64,000 nucleotides of DNA from Bacteroidota bacterium (GTDB lineage Bacteria; Bacteroidota; Ignavibacteria; Tepidaquicellales; Tepidaquicellaceae), in assembly GCA_018266895.1 (NCBI GenBank), contig JAFDZQ010000017.1, forward strand, positions 1 to 64,000, written 5' to 3'. The notes beneath the pieces are model-generated. The model was not told where the DNA came from, searched no databases, and was given only the letters and a program-made list of their open reading frames with translations. Numbering within the stretch: the first letter of the stretch is position 1; every line of letters begins with the position of its first letter. Shown here in pieces: positions 52,685 to 62,071 of this stretch. Made by a program: the position numbers and the translations under genes.

Positions 52685-55294
52685 ATGAGATTATATTACC
52701 GGACAAATTTCGGATACACGATATTCGTATCAGTAATATTTTTAATATTATTTTCTTCCCATTCGAGATCACAGATAAAAGTATTCGAAAGACCTTCAGG
52801 CAAAGATTCAGTTAATTCAGGGTTATTTATTGAAAGCGAGACAAGAAAGAGAATAGAGCTTAACGGTCCGTGGGAAGTATCATTCAACGAAGGAGTGAAT
52901 TTCAGTAAATTCATAATACCCGTTGCTTATAATCATGAAGGAAGGGTATTATTAAAAAGGACTTTCAGCGTAACCGATGAACTTCTGAAAGATTATAGTT
53001 TTATTTTTGTAGCAGAAGGAATTAATTATGAATCAGAAGTAAAGATCAATAATAATTTTATTTCAAATCATACCGGCGGCAACCTTCCTGTGATTATTCC
53101 ATTAACAGAAGGAATAATCTCAACAGAAAATGAAATAAAAGTAACCGTCAGCAACTCACTTAATTTCAGAAACACAATTCCATTGTCAGATCAGATAAAT
53201 TACTCTGAAGTATTCGGCGGGATAGTGCATGACATATATATTCTGGCTGTTCCGAAACTTTTTGTACTTAAAAATAAATTAGATTATAAAATAGATAATC
53301 TTCTCACCATAAAACTGAAAAACACTGCAGACATCAAATCCTCAAATTTGTACGCTCATGATGACTCTTCAAAAGTAAAAGAATATTTTATTCAGACAAA
53401 GATTTTCAGAAAAACGGGAAATGTGGAATCAGGGAGCAGCAGTTCTGTGAAATTCACTATAGGTGACAATAATTCCATGAAAATCGAAAACGATGTTCAG
53501 ATATCTAATCCTGTTATATGGACTCCGGAAACACCTGAATTGTATTTGATTAATACAATCATATCTGACAGTAAAGATAAAGTTATTGACGTATTAATTA
53601 CCGAGACAGGATTTACTAATCTTGATATAAGAAACAATCAGATATTTCAAAGCGGCAAACAATTTACACTTAACGGAATAAATTATTACGAAGATCAGCC
53701 GAAATTCGCTTCTGCTTTAGATTACAAAGTAACTGAAAATGATCTTAAAAATATAAAGACACTTGGATTTAATGCAGTGAGAGTTCCCGGAAAGATATCT
53801 CATCCTTATATTGTAAACATCTGCAACAGACTTGGCTTATATCTCTTTCAGGAAATTCCCTTTAATGAGACATCGGAATATTATCTTGAAGATGACAAAT
53901 ACATAAGATTAAATCTTGGTCTTTTATCTGAGCTTATAGAGAGGGACAAGAGCTCTCCATGTATACTAGCATGGGGGATAGGAAATGATTTTGATGTTTC
54001 GAAACAGTCTTCGCTTGAATATGTGAAAGCAGCAGGAGCGTTGATTGATTCGCTGGATTTCAGATTCAGATATTACACATCAAGGGCATATGCAGAAGAT
54101 ATTTGTTCGGAGGAAGTGGATTTCGTTGGAATAAATTTTTACGAAAACAATACTGAATACATAAAGAATACTGTTACTGAAATTACAAACAGGTCAAAGC
54201 CGGTTACCAACAGAAAAAACCCGAATATATTTGTATCCGGATACGGCATCAGCATTCAGAACAGCAATACAAACGGTTTCAGCGACAGCAGGTCTCAGGA
54301 AGCTCAGATGAAATTTTTCAGCGAGACATTTCCTAAGATTTCCCAGCTTATGTTTGGAAATTTCATTTCGTCTTATGCAGACTGGAATTCATCTAACCCT
54401 CTTAATCATCCGGAGGACACGGATCAGTATCTGAAGACTAACGGTTTATATACTTTTAACAGGGAGCAGAAAAGGTCTGCTGAATATATAAGAAGACTTC
54501 TGAATAAGGAGGACCTGCCGAGAATTCAGGAAGGTAACTTCATAAAAGACTATCCATATATATTTATATTCATAGGAATGTTTGCAATAGTAATATTTCT
54601 TTATTTTATTAACAGGGACAAAAAATTCAGATCAGGTATAATAAGATGTCTTTACAAGCCGACATATTTTTATTCACTTGTAAAAGATCAGATGATAATT
54701 ACAACAGGATATAATTTACTTTTATCATTCTCTATTTCGATAGGAATAGCTCTGTATTTTTCATCACTTCTTTATTTTTATAAAGACAGTAATACCTTTG
54801 ACATGATACTCGCTAAAATTCTGACAAATGATTCTTCTAAAATAACTTTCAGCGGAATAATTAATAACAAGCTGTATTTATTCGGAATACTAGCAGCATT
54901 AAATTTACTTGTTACATTTTTTACAGCTCTCTTTCTTTATTTCATTTCATTTTATACAAAAGGAAAATCATATTTTAAAAACATTTATACAGTCTGCGTT
55001 TGGTCAACGCTTCCGATGATAATATTTTTATTTCTCGGAACAATTTTTTACAAACTTACAGAATCTAATCCCGGATTTGTCAATGTTTCAATCTGGTTAT
55101 TTGTAATTTTGTATATACTTTATTTAAACAGGATCATCATCGGCGCAAAGTCATTGTTTGATATCAGGACAGGAAAAGTTTATTTGTATGGATTAATAAT
55201 CATATTCGTTATTTTTGCATTAATATATTCTTATTTCAGATTTTTCACAGGTGCATTGGAAACGTATGATCTCATATCGGTTTTAAATAAATAA
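52685..55294 (+). CDS. GH2-fold pseudoenzyme fused to a multi-helix membrane domain
   Basis: 869 residues. Signal segment at 1-28, then a GH2 jelly-roll (LNGPWEVSFNEGVNFSK..., NHEGRVLLKRTFSV, GIVHDIYI), an Ig-like domain and a TIM-barrel part (NGINYYEDQPKF ... NIKTLGFNAVR). Both catalytic carboxylates of GH2 enzymes are replaced: the acid/base segment reads ILAWGIGNDFD (Glu to Asp, near 432), and the nucleophile segment reads FVSGYGIS where active enzymes have ITEYG (Glu to Gly, near 518). From about 622 six hydrophobic helices form a Yip1-like membrane domain. It ends 11 bases before smc. So it is probably a non-catalytic glycan-binding membrane protein. Confidence 0.82.
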   Translation: MRLYYRTNFGYTIFVSVIFLILFSSHSRSQIKVFERPSGKDSVNSGLFIESETRKRIELNGPWEVSFNEGVNFSKFIIPVAYNHEGRVLLKRTFSVTDELLKDYSFIFVAEGINYESEVKINNNFISNHTGGNLPVIIPLTEGIISTENEIKVTVSNSLNFRNTIPLSDQINYSEVFGGIVHDIYILAVPKLFVLKNKLDYKIDNLLTIKLKNTADIKSSNLYAHDDSSKVKEYFIQTKIFRKTGNVESGSSSSVKFTIGDNNSMKIENDVQISNPVIWTPETPELYLINTIISDSKDKVIDVLITETGFTNLDIRNNQIFQSGKQFTLNGINYYEDQPKFASALDYKVTENDLKNIKTLGFNAVRVPGKISHPYIVNICNRLGLYLFQEIPFNETSEYYLEDDKYIRLNLGLLSELIERDKSSPCILAWGIGNDFDVSKQSSLEYVKAAGALIDSLDFRFRYYTSRAYAEDICSEEVDFVGINFYENNTEYIKNTVTEITNRSKPVTNRKNPNIFVSGYGISIQNSNTNGFSDSRSQEAQMKFFSETFPKISQLMFGNFISSYADWNSSNPLNHPEDTDQYLKTNGLYTFNREQKRSAEYIRRLLNKEDLPRIQEGNFIKDYPYIFIFIGMFAIVIFLYFINRDKKFRSGIIRCLYKPTYFYSLVKDQMIITTGYNLLLSFSISIGIALYFSSLLYFYKDSNTFDMILAKILTNDSSKITFSGIINNKLYLFGILAALNLLVTFFTALFLYFISFYTKGKSYFKNIYTVCVWSTLPMIIFLFLGTIFYKLTESNPGFVNVSIWLFVILYILYLNRIIIGAKSLFDIRTGKVYLYGLIIIFVIFALIYSYFRFFTGALETYDLISVLNK

Positions 55295-55305
55295 ATAATA
55301 TTTTT

Positions 55306-58300
55306 TTGTATTTATCAAAATTAGAAATATTCGGATTTAAATCATTTGCCGACAGGACTGCAATAGAATTTGACAGCGGTGTTTGCGCTATTGTAGGACC
55401 TAACGGTTCAGGTAAATCCAATATCGTCGACGCATTGAGATGGGTTCTCGGAGAGCAGGGTGACAAAGCGTTACGAAGCGGTAAAAGAGAAGATGTGGTA
55501 TTTAACGGAACAAAATACAGGAAACCTTTAAGTGTCGCTGAAGTGGCGGTTACTATTCAGAATAATAAAGGAAAACTCCCTACAGAATATTCTGAAGTTC
55601 AGATTGCAAGAAGATTTTTCAGAAGCGGTGAGACAGAATATTTTCTGAACGGAACTAAAGTCCGTCTAAAAGATATAAAAGAACTTTTCATTGATACAGG
55701 AATCGGTCCTGATGCATATTCTGTTATCGAACTCAAAATGGTAGAGACAATTTTATCTGATATAAAAAATGAGAGACGAAAATTATTCGAAGAAGCTGCC
55801 GGTGTCGTATCATATAAGCATAACCGTGATCTTACATATAACAGACTTGATGCAGTTCATGAATCTCTTATAAGGGTAAATGATATCATCCGTGAAAAGC
55901 AAAGGAATGTAAATGCTCTTGAGAGACAGGCGAAAAGGAATGAAGAGGCAAAGCTTGTATCAGAAGAACTTAAATCTCTTGAACTAAAAACTGGTAAGTA
56001 TGATTTCGATGAACTTGTAAGAGAAATAAAAGATATAAAAAGCAAAGAGGGCGATAATCTGAATCTGAAAGCCAGACTTTCGGAAGATATGTCAGCCAAC
56101 GATATAATTCTTGACAGGTACAGATCTGAACTGCAGGAGTTAGATTCAAAACTGTCTGAAATCAGCTTAGAGCTTACTTCAAAGAGAGAAGAAATTAATC
56201 TGATTGAGAAAGATAATCTGGTCTTATCTGAAAAAATAAAGAACCTTCTGGATAATATAAATCGTTTGAAATCAGAGAATGACAGCATTCTATCACAGCA
56301 GAAAAATAATTTCATTCGAAAAGAAGAGTTGTCGAATAAGATAAAAGTACTGAATAATACTATAATAATCTCCGAAGACTCTCTCAATGAAAAGAGATTG
56401 AAAGTTGAATCTTCCATTGAAGTTATCAATAGTAAGAAAAATGAAATGATAATACTTGGCAGGCAGATTAAGGAGATCAATAAACTTGTAAGTGACAATA
56501 AATCCGAATATCAGAAGAACAAAATTAATTACGAAAATAATCTTTTACAGCTCGAGAAACTTTCATCCCAAAACTCTTCCAATATTTTGCAGATAGACAG
56601 ACTGAACGAAGAGAAAAATTCTTTTGAAGAAAAGTTAACAGAGCTGATCATCAAACTCAAAGCGGCTGAAAAAGTCCTTAAGGAAAAAGAGGATGAGAAA
56701 ATTTCTACAGGTAAAATGATTTCTATAGCCGAGAAAGAATTATCTGAACTTATAATTGCACATCAAAGAGTAAAAAGTCAGTCGGATTATCTTATTAGTT
56801 TGTCAGAAAACTTTGAAGATTATGCAGAAGGCGTAAAGTATCTTTTGAAAGACATTAAAGGAAAGAATATACTTACAGTTCTGGATGCTATTGAAGTAGA
56901 GGATAAGTTCAAGATAGCTATAGAAACGGCATTGGGCGAAGTTTCAAATTATTTAATAGTAAATGAATCCGAAAACACTGATAATCTTATCAGTCTTCTT
57001 ACAGAAAATAAAAAAGGAAAAGTTACTTTTATTCTAAATGATATATTAAATAAAAAATCTTTCGGATATGCGGAATTTGACTCCGAAGATCCGGAATTCA
57101 TTGGTACAAAAGGAGTATATGGTTTCGCGGATAAGTTCGTAAAATGCACTGAAGACAGATACATTCTTTTAATGAAGTATATTCTTGATGAGTATGTAAT
57201 AGTTGATAATATTAATACAGCAAAGCGGCTTGCATTGGACAGTTATTATAAATTTATTACTGTTGACGGAGATATTTACACAAAGGGATTTGTAAGAGCG
57301 GGAGGTGAAATAAAGGAGGGCTCAATAAGATTGGGCAGGCAGAAGACAATTGACACACTGAATACAGAATCAGAATCTTTTCAGAAAAGAATTAACTTGC
57401 ATGAAACGAATCTGAAAGAACTTAACGCAAGATTTGAATCTATCAACCCGGAGGTTTTTAAAAAAGAGTATGAAGATCTAAAAAAAGTTTGCGATGAATC
57501 GGAAAAAGAAATTTCCAAACTGGAATTCCGTAAAGAGCAGCTTAATAAATCTATTTCAGATAATGAAGTATTCTATGAAAAATTAAACAAAGACAATAAG
57601 ACTCTTAACGAACAGATAAATAAATTTATTGAAGCTGTAAATAAATCCGAGAACGAGCAATATAATTTAGACAAAGAACTGATTTTCCTAACGGATGAAT
57701 TCAATGAAATTGAAAAGAGTTATTCAGGCGATTCTGCAGATTACAATAATTTTAATCTTGAATTCCTGAAGATTAAAAACGAATTAAAGAATGAAGAGCA
57801 GAATTTATACAGAATAAATCATTCGGTCACATTGAATGAAAAACGCATAGAGTTAAATAATGAGACTATGCTTGATAATGAAGTTAATCACAGAAAATTT
57901 ATTTTTGATCTAGAGAACAATAACGAAAAGCTGAATATACTTAAAGAAGCAATTAGAACAGTAGAGTTAAGTTATGAATCTGAAAGAGTTGTGTATGATG
58001 AGAAGAGAAGTCATCAGCATGAAACTGATGTGACTCAAAGACAGATAAGAATTGATTTTGATAATGTATCCCAGCGTCTTATAAATGCGCAGATAAAAAT
58101 AAAAGAAAACGAGATAAAATCCGAACAGGTAAAGGATTACATACTTAAGAAATATGAAAAAGATATTTCTTCAGTTGAAACTATTTTATCAGAAGTTCAG
58201 GGAGATAATTTTTATGATGACTTTGATATCTATGCTGCAAAGAAAAACATTGAAGAATTAAGCGAAAGACTAAAACGGTTAGGAGGCGGATATCAGCAGA

Positions 58301-58923
58301 TTTTATTTGAAGATTTTGAAAATGAAAAAGCTGAACTGTTAAATCTTATAGACCAAAAGGATGACTTGCTCGAATCAGAAAAGGACATTAAGAAAACGAT
58401 AGAGAAAATAAATAAAGAAGCCAGGGACAGGTTCATGCATACCTTTGAGCTTATCAGGGAAAACTTCATTAAAATCTTTAAAGAATTATTTTCAGAAGGG
58501 GACGAGGCGAACCTTAAAATTGTTTTCGAAGAAGATGAGGACGGGAAAGTGGAAGAGGATCCGCTTGAAGCGAAAATTGAGATTATCGCTAAGCCAAGAG
58601 GAAAGAGACCAACATCCATAGAACTGCTTTCAGGAGGAGAGAAAACACTTACAGCTATAGCTCTTCTGTTCGCTATTTATCTTGTAAAGCCATCACCATT
58701 TTGCGTGCTTGATGAAGTAGACGCACCTCTAGATGTTGCAAACCTCGGAAGATTTAATAATATGATCAGAAAATTTTCCGATAATACACAATTCATCCTA
58801 ATCACTCATAACGAGAGAACTATGGAATCTGTTGACAGACTTTACGGTGTCACGATGCAGGAAGCAGGTATTACAACTATAGTTGAGACAAAGTTTAAGT
58901 CTGATGAAAAAATACTCGCTTAA
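55306..58923 (+). CDS. smc: Chromosome segregation protein SMC
   Basis: 1205-residue condensin ATPase. Walker A GPNGSGKSN (31-39), two long coiled coils (about 165-500 and 650-1030), a hinge near 505-645 with GVYGFADKFVK and FVRAGGEIKEG, then the signature LSGGEK (near 1107) and Walker B FCVLDEVDAPLD (near 1133). Start is TTG at 55,306 (MYLSKLEIFGFKSF); no ATG precedes the conserved N-terminus. Organises the chromosome with ScpA/ScpB, which are not in the window. Adjacent to the GH2-like gene, and its end overlaps the HAD gene by 20 bases. Confidence 0.97.
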   Translation: MYLSKLEIFGFKSFADRTAIEFDSGVCAIVGPNGSGKSNIVDALRWVLGEQGDKALRSGKREDVVFNGTKYRKPLSVAEVAVTIQNNKGKLPTEYSEVQIARRFFRSGETEYFLNGTKVRLKDIKELFIDTGIGPDAYSVIELKMVETILSDIKNERRKLFEEAAGVVSYKHNRDLTYNRLDAVHESLIRVNDIIREKQRNVNALERQAKRNEEAKLVSEELKSLELKTGKYDFDELVREIKDIKSKEGDNLNLKARLSEDMSANDIILDRYRSELQELDSKLSEISLELTSKREEINLIEKDNLVLSEKIKNLLDNINRLKSENDSILSQQKNNFIRKEELSNKIKVLNNTIIISEDSLNEKRLKVESSIEVINSKKNEMIILGRQIKEINKLVSDNKSEYQKNKINYENNLLQLEKLSSQNSSNILQIDRLNEEKNSFEEKLTELIIKLKAAEKVLKEKEDEKISTGKMISIAEKELSELIIAHQRVKSQSDYLISLSENFEDYAEGVKYLLKDIKGKNILTVLDAIEVEDKFKIAIETALGEVSNYLIVNESENTDNLISLLTENKKGKVTFILNDILNKKSFGYAEFDSEDPEFIGTKGVYGFADKFVKCTEDRYILLMKYILDEYVIVDNINTAKRLALDSYYKFITVDGDIYTKGFVRAGGEIKEGSIRLGRQKTIDTLNTESESFQKRINLHETNLKELNARFESINPEVFKKEYEDLKKVCDESEKEISKLEFRKEQLNKSISDNEVFYEKLNKDNKTLNEQINKFIEAVNKSENEQYNLDKELIFLTDEFNEIEKSYSGDSADYNNFNLEFLKIKNELKNEEQNLYRINHSVTLNEKRIELNNETMLDNEVNHRKFIFDLENNNEKLNILKEAIRTVELSYESERVVYDEKRSHQHETDVTQRQIRIDFDNVSQRLINAQIKIKENEIKSEQVKDYILKKYEKDISSVETILSEVQGDNFYDDFDIYAAKKNIEELSERLKRLGGGYQQILFEDFENEKAELLNLIDQKDDLLESEKDIKKTIEKINKEARDRFMHTFELIRENFIKIFKELFSEGDEANLKIVFEEDEDGKVEEDPLEAKIEIIAKPRGKRPTSIELLSGGEKTLTAIALLFAIYLVKPSPFCVLDEVDAPLDVANLGRFNNMIRKFSDNTQFILITHNERTMESVDRLYGVTMQEAGITTIVETKFKSDEKILA

Positions 58924-59635
58924 AATTTACAGTGATTTTGACGGAACAATAATGAAAAATGACGTCTGGTTAAATTCCCTGGGGAATTTTATTAAGGATA
59001 AAATTAGTCTTAATAAACTTTGTGAAGATTTTCAATCAGGTAAAATCAGCACAAGGGAAGTTAACGAAAGACATCTGGCGCTTGTTGAGGATTTTTCTTT
59101 TGATAAATTTAATTCATATCTTGACGATGAAGCTATTGATGAATACTTCAGAGATTTTATTTTTTTTTGCAATGAAAGAGAAATAAAATTAACAATTCTT
59201 AGCAGCGGACTTGATTATTACATCAATTACATATTAAAGAGAGAAAATATTGATTTAAATTATTATTCCTCTTCTTTAATGTGGGATGATAAAAATAAAA
59301 AGATAAGTTGCAGTTATAAATTTACAGACGAATACTGCAGATTTTGTGATACCTGTAAAAGGAATTTACTTATTAATAATACAAATGATCTTGAGAACGA
59401 AGTTTCTGTTTACATAGGAGATGGTGTTTCTGATTTCTGTGTAAGCAATTACGCTGATATAGTGTTTGCAAAGGGTAAACTTGCATCATACTGCTGGAAA
59501 AACAACATAACTTATTATGATTACAATAACTTTAGTGATGTAAAAAATAAGTTGATTAAACTAATCGGGACAAACACTATTAAACAGAGGCGGGAATCAT
59601 CTATAAGAAGAAAAGACATTTTCATTGGGGGTTAA
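58904..59635 (+). CDS. HAD superfamily phosphatase (MtnX/SerB-like)
   Basis: The best start is ATG 58,904 (MKKYSLKIYSDFDGTI), overlapping smc by 20 bases. The HAD nucleophile is DFDGT, motif II is LTILSSGLDYY, and motif IV is VYIGDGVSDFC. The cap-less subfamily IB resembles MtnX, a 2-hydroxy-3-keto-5-methylthiopentenyl-1-phosphate phosphatase, and phosphoserine phosphatase. Several Cys residues (CRFCDTC) in the middle are unusual. Substrate not certain; other methionine-salvage genes are absent here. Confidence 0.85.
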   Translation: MKKYSLKIYSDFDGTIMKNDVWLNSLGNFIKDKISLNKLCEDFQSGKISTREVNERHLALVEDFSFDKFNSYLDDEAIDEYFRDFIFFCNEREIKLTILSSGLDYYINYILKRENIDLNYYSSSLMWDDKNKKISCSYKFTDEYCRFCDTCKRNLLINNTNDLENEVSVYIGDGVSDFCVSNYADIVFAKGKLASYCWKNNITYYDYNNFSDVKNKLIKLIGTNTIKQRRESSIRRKDIFIGG

Positions 59636-59708
59636 TTTTAATAGTATTTCAGCAGTTAATTAATATTTTTGGAATTTACATTTACTAATTTAAACATTTT
59701 ACTGATAC

Positions 59709-60290
59709 TTGAAATATTTAGGAACAATATTTTTTAAATACAGAAGCTATATACCTGTTCCGTTTGTTTTATTAATGCTGGTTTTTATGAAACCGACTAT
59801 GTTTAGCATTGTTGCAGGATTCATGATTTCATTAACCGGTGAGTTGATAAGAATATGGTCTGTAAGTTTTGCAGGAAGTGAAACCAGGACAACTTCTGGA
59901 GTCGGAGGAACATATCTTGTTACTCAGGGACCTTATTCCGTGGTAAGAAATCCGCTGTATATCGGAAATATTTTATTGTATGTAGGAATTGGCATTATGA
60001 GTATGTCATTGTTTCCTTATCTGCAACTCTTCGCATTATGTTTTTTCATTTTTCAGTATTACTGTATAATACTTGCAGAGGAAGAGTTTCTTCAGACTAA
60101 ATTCGGCGATTTATTTTCAGTTTATAAAAAATGTGTAAACAGATTTTTACCTTCAATTAACAAACTACCATCCGAAGTAACTTCTAATCTCACACTTAAT
60201 GTAAAAGATGGCGTAAAATCCGAAAGAAGATCGCTTCAGGCATTTTTAATAACTTCCGGAATTATAATTGTTTATTATATTTTTTCGTGA
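59709..60290 (+). CDS. Isoprenylcysteine carboxyl methyltransferase family membrane protein
   Basis: 193 residues, TTG start, with four or five membrane helices. The family signature TQGPYSVVRNPLYIGNILLY (about 75-94) and the C-terminal AEEEFLQTKFGDLFSVYKKCVNRFLP identify the ICMT/PEMT-like group, S-adenosylmethionine-dependent methyltransferases of lipids or prenylated groups. The bacterial substrate is generally unknown. 73 bases after the HAD gene, so possibly co-transcribed. Confidence 0.88.
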   Translation: MKYLGTIFFKYRSYIPVPFVLLMLVFMKPTMFSIVAGFMISLTGELIRIWSVSFAGSETRTTSGVGGTYLVTQGPYSVVRNPLYIGNILLYVGIGIMSMSLFPYLQLFALCFFIFQYYCIILAEEEFLQTKFGDLFSVYKKCVNRFLPSINKLPSEVTSNLTLNVKDGVKSERRSLQAFLITSGIIIVYYIFS

Positions 60291-60482
60291 GAGGATAATG
60301 ATCAATTCTAAACAATAATCTGGTGCTTAATTGATTAAGTATTTAAGGATGCAATACTGACATAATAATCTTATTATCATGTTTAGCCTAACATATAACT
60401 TTCATAGTATCAGAATTCTTCACATTTATATTGTTATTATGTTTCACAATAAATAACTTGTCATTAACAAACAATAATTTGT

Positions 60483-60902
60483 ATGAGATATAATATTATT
60501 GATCAGATTTTTCACTTAAAATCTGTTTGTATTTCAAAAGAAGAAAATATCAGAAAGGAACTTGGATTATCTCCAGCAGAATTCCGGGGTATCATGGCAA
60601 TGGTTCAGGGTTCGGATATTCCTTGTAGTCTATTGTCACGTAAAATGGGCTTATCAGTTTCAAGAGGAAGCAGAGTAACGGATAAACTTCTAAAAGGCGG
60701 GTATCTTAAATTGACAAGAAATGAATCTGACAAAAGAGTAATCAGCGCTGCTTTAACTGATAAGGGATTTTCTGTACAGCTTAAAATACATCAGATGTTT
60801 GAGAATTGCGAAAGAATGATAATGAACAAAATGTCGGAAGATGAAATCAAAGCATTAAAACGTTCGCTAATTAAAATAAGCGATTGTATAATTGATAAAT
60901 AA
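60483..60902 (+). CDS. MarR family transcriptional regulator
   Basis: 139-residue winged-helix regulator. The DNA-binding part includes LGLSPAEFRGIMAMVQGSDIPCSLLSRKMGLSVSRGSRV (helix-turn-helix) followed by the wing LTRNESDKRVISAALTDKG. N- and C-terminal helices form the dimer. It is 154 bases before the OsmC gene; OsmC and MarR genes are often linked (OhrR-Ohr), but the Cys of OhrR (near residue 15) is seen only as CISKEEN, so control of that gene is a guess. Confidence 0.9.
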   Translation: MRYNIIDQIFHLKSVCISKEENIRKELGLSPAEFRGIMAMVQGSDIPCSLLSRKMGLSVSRGSRVTDKLLKGGYLKLTRNESDKRVISAALTDKGFSVQLKIHQMFENCERMIMNKMSEDEIKALKRSLIKISDCIIDK

Positions 60903-61056
60903 TCTGTTCATACTTAGTTTGTCTTAGCTTTCCAATTAAAGAAACTGATTACATCAATATATTATATTTGTACTTTTCTTATGTTATCTAATCTATTTTT
61001 CATTGTTAATAACAACCTTTATTGTTAATTTAGAATAAATTAATAAGGAGTATTAA

Positions 61057-61473
61057 ATGGAATTTGAAATTTTTTTCGAAGATAATAAAAAAGTAAATGC
61101 AAGATACAAAGATCGTATAATAAAAACTGATCAGCCGGTAGAAGACGGAGGAGATAATTCTGCGCCTGCGCCTTTTGATCTTTTTCTCGCTTCTATAGGA
61201 ACTTGCACAGGAATATATGTTAAATCATTTTGTGATAGCCGGAATATTCCGTCCGATAAAATCAAGATTGTACAGTCAACGCACTATAATAAGGAGTTAC
61301 GCCTGATAGATAAGATCAGTATTAATATTAAGCTACCTTCAGATTTCCCTGAAAAGTATAAAACTGCTTTGCTTAATTCAGCCAATTTATGTACTGTAAA
61401 GAAACATCTACAAAATCCGCCCGAAGTTGAAGTGACTGCAATGCTCGAGAATTTAAATAGTCAGAAGATATAA
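61057..61473 (+). CDS. OsmC family protein
   Basis: 138-residue OsmC/Ohr fold protein (YhfA-like subgroup) that reduces peroxides or binds thiols. Reactive Cys residues are Cys50 in SIGTCTGIYVK and Cys111 in NLCTVKKHL. An AAGGAG motif lies 6 bases before ATG, unusual in this window. A strong bidirectional terminator follows 7 bases after the stop. MarR-type gene upstream. Confidence 0.92.
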   Translation: MEFEIFFEDNKKVNARYKDRIIKTDQPVEDGGDNSAPAPFDLFLASIGTCTGIYVKSFCDSRNIPSDKIKIVQSTHYNKELRLIDKISINIKLPSDFPEKYKTALLNSANLCTVKKHLQNPPEVEVTAMLENLNSQKI

Positions 61474-61479
61474 AACTAT

Positions 61480-61512
61480 AAAACCCCTGTTATCAGAGAT
61501 AAAAGGGGTTTT
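61480..61512. terminator. Bidirectional intrinsic terminator
   Basis: AAAACCCCT (61480-61488) and AGGGGTTTT (61504-61512) form a perfect 9-bp stem; the inner TTATC/GATAA extends it. It has T-rich ends in both directions. Located exactly where the + strand OsmC gene meets the - strand thioredoxin gene. Confidence 0.92.
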
Positions 61513-61538
61513 TAGTTTAAACTGCAAATATTTAATTT

Positions 61539-61895
61539 TCAATCAGGTATCGTTAAAACATCAGTTATTGCCTGTTTAAAACTTTCCTTTGGCAATGCTC
61601 CCATTGCCATCTGGGGTTTTCCTGATAATGGAATAAATAGAAATGATGGAATGCTTCTTATTCCGAATACTGAAGATAATTCCTGTTCTGCTTCTGTGTC
61701 AACTTTATAAAAATCAATTTTCCCGGAATACTCTTCTGATAATTCATCAAGTAAAGGAGCTACTATTTTGCATGGTCCGCACCAATCTGCATAAAAATCT
61801 ATTATGCATGGTTTATCACCTTCATACTTCCAATCTTTTTCCTTTTCAAAATTGAATATCTTTTCCCTGAATGTCTGAGCTGTTAAATGTTCCAT
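61539..61895 (-). CDS. trxA: Thioredoxin
   Basis: 118-residue thioredoxin with an N-terminal extension and the active site WCGPCK (Cys39 and Cys42). The cis-proline is in IRSIPSF (typical I-P). The protein should reduce disulfides in the cytoplasm. It is separated by 175 bases from the recombinase gene upstream on the same strand. Length fits Trx1-like proteins; a redox role in general is firm, the specific partner is not. Confidence 0.95.
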   Translation of the reverse strand: MEHLTAQTFREKIFNFEKEKDWKYEGDKPCIIDFYADWCGPCKIVAPLLDELSEEYSGKIDFYKVDTEAEQELSSVFGIRSIPSFLFIPLSGKPQMAMGALPKESFKQAITDVLTIPD

Positions 61896-62071
61896 TTGAT
61901 AGTTTTATTTTTTAATTCATGACTAAATATGTTACTGAAACTGTTTCGCATTAATTTATTAAATATACTTGTTATTAGCAACTTAATATTTATCACACCA
62001 TGATTCAATTTTTATTTTTTCGTTCAATAATTTAAGAACTGCAAATAAATTCAGGAAAATAAGATAACAAA

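Noticed and set aside
55857-56498. 213-codon - strand frame inside smc
   Set aside because: Ser/Leu/Phe-rich shadow of the coiled-coil coding strand with no independent signals.
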